Positions 1 to 5,282 of a stretch of 5,479 nucleotides of DNA are shown here, piece by piece. Location: assembly GCA_028293365.1 (NCBI GenBank), contig JAQGOX010000065.1, positions 1-5,479 on the forward strand. The letters are read 5' to 3'. The DNA comes from Verrucomicrobiales bacterium (GTDB taxonomy: Bacteria; Verrucomicrobiota; Verrucomicrobiia; Limisphaerales; SXQI01). How positions within the stretch are numbered: position 1 is the stretch's first letter; the number at the start of each line of letters is the position of its first letter. Both the position numbers and the translations under genes were made by a program. The notes beneath the pieces were generated by a model. That model saw only the letters and a list, made by a program, of their open reading frames with translations. It was not told where the DNA came from and searched no databases.

Positions 1-234
1 TGTTAGTGTGACGGCAAATCCGTTGCCCGCCAGAATTTCAGCGACCCGCCGGGCAAATTGATCGGATAAAAAGCGCCGGTCGTAACCCACGACCGCCCTT
101 TTTTCAGTGCCCTCAATTGGGTTCGCAATCCAGAAGTCTGCCGTGGCTTGTGCCACTCGCTCAACATTTGCAAATGTAAAATCTTCCGCGATGACCGCGC
201 GCCAACCATCCGTTCCAAACTTAATAATGCTCAT
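1..234 (-). CDS. Phosphoglucomutase/phosphomannomutase family protein, N-terminal part (cut by left edge)
   Basis: Reading the minus strand from the ATG at 234 gives 78 uninterrupted codons running off the left edge. The product starts MSIIKFGTDGWRAVIAED, and the F-G-T-D-G-W-R motif (residues 6-12) is the hallmark start of domain I in alpha-D-phosphohexomutases, which move phosphate between C6 and C1 of glucose or mannose in the cytoplasm. A later stretch, V-V-G-Y-D-R-R-F-L-S (48-57), matches the family's second conserved strand and helix. The catalytic phosphoserine loop, expected near residue 100, and the sugar-specificity loop lie outside the window, so glucose and mannose forms cannot be separated. 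The start lies 18 bases after the rpe stop, on the same strand, suggesting one transcript. There is no clear Shine-Dalgarno; only GAGA directly abuts the ATG. The family call is firm; substrate is unknown. Confidence 0.9.
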   Translation of the reverse strand, partial: MSIIKFGTDGWRAVIAEDFTFANVERVAQATADFWIANPIEGTEKRAVVGYDRRFLSDQFARRVAEILAGNGFAVTLT

Positions 235-252
235 TCTCGAAAATAAAGCTGA

Positions 253-936
253 TCAACCCGCCTTTGGCGGAAAATGTTTGCCTTCGTGCGTCACAATTCG
301 ACGCATCTTCGAAATCGCAGTCTTCAAACTGTGTTCACCGAACAATCCAGTGCCGCTGACATACGCGTCGGCCCCAGCTCGAGCGCATTCGGCCGCAGTT
401 TGAAAATTAATTCCGCCATCGACCTCAATGTGATACTTCAATCCCATCTTTTCCCGCCACGCCAGTGCTTGTTGAACTTTTGGCAGCGTTTCGGAAATAA
501 AGGGCTGGCCGCCAAACCCAGGATTGACGGTCATGATCAAAAGCGTGTCGATCTTTTTTAAAAACGGTTGTACGGCCGTGATTGGCGTCGGTGGGTTTAT
601 CGCGAGTCCCACCTTTTTACCCAGAGACCTGATTTTCCATAGCAAGGATTCTACCCTCTCTCCCAATTCCACGTGCGTAGTCATGGAATCGGCGCCAGCC
701 TTTGCGAATGGTTCAAGAAGAATTTCCGGACGCGAACACATCAGGTGGACGTCCAAAAACATATCAGTCGCTTCGTTCGCGATCCGAACCACTTGAGGTC
801 CGAACGAGATATTTGGAACGAAGTGACCATCCATAATATCCAAATGCAGCCAATCCCCCCCTGCCCGCTCCACGCGCGCAGCTTCTTTCCCGAACTTCGC
901 AAAGTTCGCGGCAAGCAGTGACGGCGCAATAATCAT
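253..936 (-). CDS. rpe: Ribulose-phosphate 3-epimerase
   Basis: This 227-residue protein is the usual length for Rpe, the cytoplasmic TIM-barrel enzyme that interconverts D-ribulose 5-phosphate and D-xylulose 5-phosphate in the pentose phosphate (and, where present, Calvin) pathway. All signature blocks are visible in order: A-P-S-L-L at 4-8 (Ser6), H-L-D-I-M-D-G at 31-37, D-V-H-L-M at 62-66, V-N-P-G-F-G-G-Q at 137-144, and E-V-D-G-G-I at 171-176. The family's four metal ligands correspond to His31, Asp33, His64 and Asp173, and Asp33 and Asp173 are the known acid/base pair. A phosphate-binding glycine loop follows (S-G-T-G-L-F at 194-199). The ATG at 936 gives the canonical M-x-x-A-P-S start, so the start is secure although no good Shine-Dalgarno precedes it. 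It is probably first in an operon with the phosphohexomutase gene and diverges from the secreted hydrolase gene. Confidence 0.97.
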   Translation of the reverse strand: MIIAPSLLAANFAKFGKEAARVERAGGDWLHLDIMDGHFVPNISFGPQVVRIANEATDMFLDVHLMCSRPEILLEPFAKAGADSMTTHVELGERVESLLWKIRSLGKKVGLAINPPTPITAVQPFLKKIDTLLIMTVNPGFGGQPFISETLPKVQQALAWREKMGLKYHIEVDGGINFQTAAECARAGADAYVSGTGLFGEHSLKTAISKMRRIVTHEGKHFPPKAG

Positions 937-1056
937 CCGAAGAAGCTAATGATTTCAGGATTAGAGTCAATGCGATGCGCAAGCTGCCGATTTGTCGACA
1001 ATAACTCTGCAACTCGCTAAAAACCAGGTAGGGTGAGATTTAAAAAGGTGCGAGAA
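937..1056. promoter_or_regulatory. Divergent intergenic region between rpe and the secreted hydrolase gene
   Basis: The 120 bases between two divergent starts must hold promoters for both sides. It contains a perfect 10-base palindrome, TTGTCGACAA, at 992-1001, which could be an operator half-site or chance. I could not identify a convincing -35/-10 pair on either strand: TTGTCG at 992 has no good TATAAT-like partner at 16-18 bases. The regulatory role is inferred from gene orientation only. Confidence 0.35.
1045..1050 (+). promoter_or_regulatory. Shine-Dalgarno-like site that decides the hydrolase start
   Basis: AAGGTG sits 6 bases before the ATG at 1057, good spacing for a ribosome binding site. 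The longer in-frame option, GTG at 1033, has only an AGG-rich stretch at 1026-1032 that touches the start codon, which is too close. Choosing 1057 also removes eight residues that would lengthen the charged region ahead of the signal peptide. Confidence 0.5.
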
Positions 1057-2529
1057 ATGATGTCATGCGTAAAGTTCACAGTTGAGCGAATTCCACTTTT
1101 GTGTCTCGCGATGGTTGTGATTGTCTCCAGCATTTTTGGCACATTCGCCGCAGAAAATCATCAACCGTTCGCCTTGCGCGGCTACTATTTGACCTTTATG
1201 CGCATGCCTGTAATGGGCCTGCCCGATTGGAAGGCCGCAGTCGATTGTTTTGCGGAGGATCAGGGCAATGTTCTGATCCTGTGGATGGCAGGTGGGTTTC
1301 GGTCCAGTAAATATCCGATCACATGGAAATACAATGAGGAGCATGCAAATGTGCGCGCTGATTTTGCTCGCGAATTGATCGATTACGCTCACATCAAAAA
1401 AATCCGCGTACTCCTGGGCTTCACTCCCTTTGGCTACGATGGTGTTAACCGGCTTCCTTTGGAGAAGCCCGAGTTAAAAGCCCGGAAAAGCGATGGATCT
1501 CCAGTGGACCGATTCGGAATCCATTCATGGGGTTGGAATCTTTGTCCAGCGCAGCCGGAGTCCCAGCAATTCATGCGTGAGTATATCCATGAAATGGTCT
1601 CCGATTTTTATCCCAATGCCGATGGTCTCCTGATCGAATCCTCCGATTACGCCATCTGCAATTGTGCCCAATGCGGGCCGAAGTACTACGACCACGAATT
1701 CGCGTTTGTCAGGGAGGTCTCAGACGAATTATGGAAAGCCAATCCAAATGCACTCATTCTGGTGTATCCCCATTACTTCACTGGGAAAAAGGTTCCGGGC
1801 CTTGATGCGGTGGGAACGACGCAGCGTTTCGATCCCCACTGGGGTTTATTTTTTACTCCGCATAGCGCTCACTTCGATTCCGATCTTATTAAACAAGCGC
1901 GTTGCAGCATTTATTCGACTGACGCTCCGGCGCTCGGAACACCGCAAAGAATTGCCGATGGCGCCCGCGCAGCACTCAGCCATGGAGTAAACGGATACGT
2001 TTCTTCTTTCGAGGCCTTTAGCTACGTCCCAACCGAGCCCGAAGGTGGCGAACCCTGGATAGTCGGAAAACGAATGCGGCCATTTGGATTGGATCCGGAA
2101 AAAGAGGGCAAGATGCCATATGGATCTTTACTGCCACGCATCCAACGCTTCGCGTTCCGGGAATTTAGCCAGGATCCACTCCTTGGTTTTGATCAATTCA
2201 AAACGCGATTGGGAGAGCACTTCTTCGGGTCGCGGAGCACCACGAACGCCGTCAACGATTTACTCGAGCTCCAACGGATCTCGAATTTCGACCGCGACTG
2301 GTATTGGCCGTCGCCGCTGCTCGATCCCACTTTTTTTGCTCAGCACGCGATTCGATTACATTGGTCGGGCGAGAAATTGGCGGATCATTCCCGTAATCTG
2401 CAACGTCTCGGAGAAATTCAGGATAGTTATGCGGCTTCTATTGATTCGTCAAAACGTGAGATGGGAAGATACTCGAAGAGTATTGTGGATCGATGGAACA
2501 GCCGAACTCCTTTGGGACTGCTCAAATAG
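1057..2529 (+). CDS. Secreted glycoside-hydrolase-like protein, probable TIM barrel, unknown substrate
   Basis: The 490-residue product (498 if started at GTG 1033) begins with a signal peptide: Lys6 and Arg11, a hydrophobic stretch at about 12-27, and a plausible signal peptidase I site after T-F-A (29-31). The body looks like a (beta/alpha)8 barrel. It has an early R-G-Y-Y-L-T-F strand, repeated hydrophobic strands (V-L-I-L-W-M, I-R-V-L-L-G-F, L-I-L-V-Y-P-H-Y-F), and a G-W-N-L-C-P segment at 159-164. The strand A-D-G-L-L-I-E-S-S-D ends in Glu194 and is followed by C-x-C-x-x-C (Cys201, 203, 206). I have seen this Glu-then-Cys-cluster arrangement in uncharacterised glycosidase-like proteins of Planctomycetota and Verrucomicrobiota. 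A later strand, G-Y-V-S-S-F-E-A-F (313-321), carries Glu319. Glu194 and Glu319 could be the acid/base and nucleophile pair seen on strands 4 and 7 of clan GH-A enzymes, but this is inference. The C-terminal third is helical (F-R-E-F-S-Q-D-P at 367-374). Substrate and exact family are not known to me. It stands alone on its strand. Confidence 0.8.
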   Translation: MMSCVKFTVERIPLLCLAMVVIVSSIFGTFAAENHQPFALRGYYLTFMRMPVMGLPDWKAAVDCFAEDQGNVLILWMAGGFRSSKYPITWKYNEEHANVRADFARELIDYAHIKKIRVLLGFTPFGYDGVNRLPLEKPELKARKSDGSPVDRFGIHSWGWNLCPAQPESQQFMREYIHEMVSDFYPNADGLLIESSDYAICNCAQCGPKYYDHEFAFVREVSDELWKANPNALILVYPHYFTGKKVPGLDAVGTTQRFDPHWGLFFTPHSAHFDSDLIKQARCSIYSTDAPALGTPQRIADGARAALSHGVNGYVSSFEAFSYVPTEPEGGEPWIVGKRMRPFGLDPEKEGKMPYGSLLPRIQRFAFREFSQDPLLGFDQFKTRLGEHFFGSRSTTNAVNDLLELQRISNFDRDWYWPSPLLDPTFFAQHAIRLHWSGEKLADHSRNLQRLGEIQDSYAASIDSSKREMGRYSKSIVDRWNSRTPLGLLK

Positions 2530-2569
2530 TATTGGGTCCACCTTCGATGGCTCCCCTGCTCCGCTTATT
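2530..2569. other. Convergent intergenic gap
   Basis: Forty bases separate the TAG of the secreted hydrolase gene from the TAA of the oppositely oriented DUF58 gene. The only structure is a weak, interrupted hairpin (GGG and CCA at 2534-2540 against TGG and CCC at 2548-2555) with no adjoining T-run, so I do not call a terminator. Confidence 0.4.
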
Positions 2570-3478
2570 TTATTGTCGTTCTCGAATGAATTCCAAAAGC
2601 AAATGGTCCATGCGACCATCAATGCGTGTTACCACGAATTTCACGCCTAATTTGCTGGTTATTTTTTCAAGCTGTGCCTGGTGATCGCGCAATTTTTTGA
2701 GGTAACTGTTGCGACCGGATGCGGGATCGATGAACTGAGTCGTACCGGACTCGATATCCTCAAAAAGCATATCTTTATCAAACTTGAATTCGGTCTCCTG
2801 TGGATCAAGCGTTTGAAACAGGACGACTTCGTGGCCACGCGCCCGTAATTGAGCGAGCCGCTTTTCGAATGGCTCCAGCGGAACCAAAAAATCAGATATG
2901 AGCACCATCAAGCCGGGCTTTGTGACCAGTTCTCCGATGCGCCGCAATGGATGTTCCAGATCGGTGCTTTTTCCGTCGGAAGGACGCTCCATTGCAAGGA
3001 AGAGTCTCCGCATGTGTCCGGGCCGATTTCGGGCCGGCAGGTATTCTCGAACCGCCTGGCTGAAACTGAGTAAACCCACTGCATCTCCCTGCAAATAAAG
3101 AAAGTATCCTAAGGTGGCAGCAAGCGTTCTGGCATAATCGGCTTTGGTGTATCCGCTACTACCGAAATCCATGGAACGGCTTTGGTCGAGCAACAGGTGG
3201 CAGCGAAGATTGGTTTCGTCTTCAAATTTCTTGATGTAATAACGATCGCTGCGCCCGTAAAGACGCCAATCCAGATAGCGGGTATCGTCTCCGGGGGTGT
3301 AGGCGCGATACTCACTGAACTCAACAGAAAAACCGTGATAGGGACTTCGATGCAGACCATTCCAGAACCCTTGTACGACTATCTTCGCGCGCAATTCCAG
3401 ACTTCGAATCGACATCAAAGCACGCGTATCGATCGGCTGCTTTGTCCCGGGCGCTGGATTCGAGGCAGTCGGCGTCAT
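2570..3478 (-). CDS. DUF58 domain protein (MoxR partner, von Willebrand-like MIDAS)
   Basis: This 302-residue protein carries the DUF58 signature Y-T-P-G-D-D-T-R-Y-L-D-W (60-71), followed by the conserved R-S-D-R-Y-Y-I-K-K-F-E-D-E-T (76-89). A von Willebrand-like fold then follows with an intact MIDAS motif, Asp98-x-Ser100-x-Ser102 in L-L-L-D-Q-S-R-S-M-D. The S-T-D-L (171-174) and L-I-S-D-F (193-197) segments could supply the remaining metal contacts. It has no membrane segment or signal peptide and is short for the family, fitting the compact cytoplasmic DUF58 subtype. The ATG at 3478 is 8 bases after the moxR stop. The frame stays open further upstream, but that part overlaps moxR and reads as Arg/Ser-rich low-complexity protein. 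A second ATG at 3418 sits just before the conserved core and is possible. DUF58 genes very often follow moxR, and the ATPase is thought to act on them. The molecular function of DUF58 itself is not established. Confidence 0.93.
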   Translation of the reverse strand: MTPTASNPAPGTKQPIDTRALMSIRSLELRAKIVVQGFWNGLHRSPYHGFSVEFSEYRAYTPGDDTRYLDWRLYGRSDRYYIKKFEDETNLRCHLLLDQSRSMDFGSSGYTKADYARTLAATLGYFLYLQGDAVGLLSFSQAVREYLPARNRPGHMRRLFLAMERPSDGKSTDLEHPLRRIGELVTKPGLMVLISDFLVPLEPFEKRLAQLRARGHEVVLFQTLDPQETEFKFDKDMLFEDIESGTTQFIDPASGRNSYLKKLRDHQAQLEKITSKLGVKFVVTRIDGRMDHLLLEFIRERQ

Positions 3479-3486
3479 CGGGTATT

Positions 3487-4494
3487 TCAGTGCGATGCGC
3501 CAGCAGGAACTGAAACACCGTCGAGCAAGCGTTGGATGACTTTTTGAACGGTAATTCCTTCGGCTTCGGCTCGATAATTCAGCAGGATTCGATGGCGCAG
3601 CACTGATGGAGCAAGTGCGTCGATATCCTCCCGCTTGACATGGGCGCGACCGGCCAGAAGCGCCCGGGCTTTTGCACCGAGGACCAGGAACTGTGGTGCT
3701 CTGAGTCCCGCTCCCCAGCTCACCCATTCGGTCACGAAGTCTGGTGAAGCCGCCTGTCGCGGCCGTGACGCCGCGGCAATACGAACCGCGTAACGAATTA
3801 AATCCTCTGCGATCGGCACCCGTCTGATCAGGTCTTGAAACGCGAGCACATCTGCCGCGGTGAACAGCGGTTCGATCGCGATTGGTTTGCGCGAGGTGGT
3901 CTGCGAGACCACGGCCACTTCCTCGTCTTCAGGCAGGTAATCGATCACCACATTGAACATAAACCGGTCCAACTGGGCTTCTGGGAGCGGATAGGTTCCT
4001 TCCATTTCGATCGGGTTTTGCGTCGCTAAGACGAAGAATGGCTCGGGCAACGGATATCGAGTCCCGGCGGCGGTTACTTGATGCTCCTGCATGGCTTCAA
4101 GGAGCGCTGCCTGTGTTTTTGGCGGGGTTCGATTGATTTCGTCTGCCAAAATCATATTGGCGAAAATCGGGCCTTTCATGAAAACAAGCTTTCTGCCCTC
4201 GTCTGTGTCCGAAAGAATTTCAGTGCCCGTAATATCCGCCGGCATTAAATCCGGAGTGAATTGAACGCGCTGAAAGTGCAGATGAAACATCTGGGCAATC
4301 GATTTAACGAGCAGTGTTTTAGCGAGGCCAGGCGCCCCGGTGATCAGGCAATGACCACCTGCCAGAAGCGCAATGAGGATTTCCTCAATCACAGCCTTTT
4401 GGCCAACGATCACCTTGGATAACTCGGTGGTTATGCGAGCGCGGCTGGCGAGCAGTTGTTCGACCCGTTCTTTTTCGGCAGTGTATGACTCCAT
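3487..4494 (-). CDS. MoxR-family AAA+ ATPase
   Basis: The 335 residues are typical of MoxR proteins, cytoplasmic AAA+ ATPases proposed to act as chaperones that insert metals or mature von Willebrand-domain partners. Motifs appear in order: V-I-V-G-Q at 28-32, Walker A G-A-P-G-L-A-K-T at 53-60, Walker B M-I-L-A-D-E-I-N at 114-121, the E-A-M-Q-E-H-Q-V segment at 133-140, sensor 1 A-T-Q-N-P at 157-161, and P-E-A-Q-L-D-R-F at 171-178 with the arginine finger candidate Arg177. Sensor 2 is expected in G-A-G-L-R-A-P at 261-267 (Arg265). All ATPase residues are present, so it should be active. The ATG at 4494 gives the normal N-terminus; no clear Shine-Dalgarno precedes it. It heads a two-gene operon with the DUF58 gene, 8 bases apart. 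The membrane-bound BatA-type von Willebrand proteins that often follow such pairs are absent: the next gene is convergent. Confidence 0.97.
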   Translation of the reverse strand: MESYTAEKERVEQLLASRARITTELSKVIVGQKAVIEEILIALLAGGHCLITGAPGLAKTLLVKSIAQMFHLHFQRVQFTPDLMPADITGTEILSDTDEGRKLVFMKGPIFANMILADEINRTPPKTQAALLEAMQEHQVTAAGTRYPLPEPFFVLATQNPIEMEGTYPLPEAQLDRFMFNVVIDYLPEDEEVAVVSQTTSRKPIAIEPLFTAADVLAFQDLIRRVPIAEDLIRYAVRIAAASRPRQAASPDFVTEWVSWGAGLRAPQFLVLGAKARALLAGRAHVKREDIDALAPSVLRHRILLNYRAEAEGITVQKVIQRLLDGVSVPAGASH

Positions 4495-4712
4495 AATCAG
4501 TTCAGATACAATCGAGCGGCGATTAGTTGTGGGGAAACTTGTACGCGACCGGGGAGCCTAAAGCAACCCATGTCGCATTCGATAATCTCGGCTGATCGCG
4601 CGAATATTCGATGTTGGGGCCGTTCCCAAACCTCCCAAAATTAAAACAATGAAAAACGCGCTCGCGTTGGTATGGTTGCAATTGAAACAGGGGAATCGCC
4701 GATTGAGATACT
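4495..4712. promoter_or_regulatory. Divergent intergenic region between moxR and the phosphatase gene
   Basis: This 218-base stretch separates two divergent starts and should contain both promoters. It holds a perfect 10-base palindrome, CGAATATTCG, at 4601-4610. ATTCGAT occurs at 4577-4583 and again at 4606-4612, overlapping that palindrome. I found no convincing sigma-70-type promoter and no Rho-independent terminator. A short reading frame starting at ATG 4649 runs into the phosphatase gene in another frame and is best explained as chance. Any operator role of the palindrome is a guess. Confidence 0.4.
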
Positions 4713-5282
4713 ATGAAGGTTTCGATTTTAACTTTGATGGCAGCACTTTTTGTCGCTGGATGCAGCGGCGCTCCACGAGGGTTCCCAGCGATCGAGGGAA
4801 TTGCGAATTTCGATCAGGTCAACGAGCATCTGTATCGAGGAGCGCAACCCAATCGGCTCGGCTTGCAATATCTGCACAAACTCGGGATTGGCACCATCAT
4901 AAACCTGCGCATGGAAGATGACGCCTGGGTCGAAGAGGAAGTTCAGGCCAAGGCTCTCGGGATGGAGTATTACAACGTTCCCATGAATGGCTTTCGACAT
5001 ATGACCATGGAAAATGTCACCAACGCCCTGGCATTAATCGAAAAGTCGCGTCTGCCCGTGTTCGTGCATTGCAAAGTGGGATGCGATCGCACTGGCACGG
5101 TGATTGCGTGTTATCGAATTCAGCACGATGGTTGGGATAGCGCGAAGGCTTTGAGTGAAGCTAGAACTTATGGAATGAATCGTCGTGAAATTTTTATGAA
5201 ATTCCTCGTTAAACGGTTCGGCAAAAATGCCTCCCAAAAGACCCATGAGCCGCCGGGTCATGGTATCGAAGTGGCCCGATAA
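4713..5282 (+). CDS. Lipoprotein tyrosine/dual-specificity phosphatase (TpbA-like)
   Basis: The 189-residue product starts with a lipoprotein signal peptide: Lys2, a hydrophobic run and the lipobox V-A-G-C, giving lipidated Cys17. Ser18 at +2 is compatible with outer-membrane sorting, so the domain would face the periplasm. The catalytic domain (about 30-170) matches exported cysteine phosphatases of the TpbA type. It has L-Y-R-G-A-Q-P (40-46), L-G-I-G-T-I-I-N-L-R (57-66), V-P-M-N-G (89-93), and the P-loop V-H-C-K-V-G-C-D-R-T-G (118-128), which is the C-x5-R signature with nucleophile Cys120 and Arg126. Such enzymes hydrolyse phosphotyrosine or other phosphomonoesters; the substrate here is unknown. 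Two oddities stand out. A second Cys (124) lies within the P-loop, and the loop after V-P-M lacks an obvious general-acid Asp. TTGAGA lies a few bases before the ATG as a weak ribosome site. The last 25 bases overlap a convergent gene. Confidence 0.9.
   Translation: MKVSILTLMAALFVAGCSGAPRGFPAIEGIANFDQVNEHLYRGAQPNRLGLQYLHKLGIGTIINLRMEDDAWVEEEVQAKALGMEYYNVPMNGFRHMTMENVTNALALIEKSRLPVFVHCKVGCDRTGTVIACYRIQHDGWDSAKALSEARTYGMNRREIFMKFLVKRFGKNASQKTHEPPGHGIEVAR

Noticed and set aside
3..218. Complete minus-strand frame of 71 codons at the left edge
   Set aside because: It lies in a different frame from the phosphohexomutase N-terminus, which carries clear family motifs across the same bases.
992..1001. 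TTGTCGACAA palindrome as a -35 box or operator
   Set aside because: No matching -10 element at the right distance and only one copy; a 10-base palindrome can occur by chance.
1033..1056. GTG start for the secreted hydrolase eight codons upstream
   Set aside because: Its ribosome site would touch the start codon, while ATG 1057 has AAGGTG at good spacing. It remains possible.
2534..2555. Hairpin between the convergent hydrolase and DUF58 genes
   Set aside because: Only two 3-bp stems interrupted by an internal loop and no T-run; too weak for a terminator call.
2084..2650. 188-codon plus-strand frame spanning the end of the hydrolase gene
   Set aside because: It is out of frame with the motif-bearing hydrolase, crosses into the DUF58 gene on the other strand, and has no recognisable domain.
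3182..3547. 121-codon plus-strand frame with a hydrophobic Gly/Val/Ile stretch
   Set aside because: It is antisense to the conserved DUF58 core; the hydrophobic run mirrors codons of the opposite strand and there is no supporting start context.
3479..3727. Upstream extension of the DUF58 frame to an ATG at 3727
   Set aside because: The extra 83 residues overlap the moxR coding sequence and are Arg/Ser/Pro-rich without any motif; the ATG at 3478 sits 8 bases after the moxR stop and gives a normal family length.
4649..4921. Small plus-strand frame starting MKNALALVWLQLK, considered as a leader peptide
   Set aside because: It runs 200 bases into the phosphatase gene in another frame and ends without a signal or family motif.
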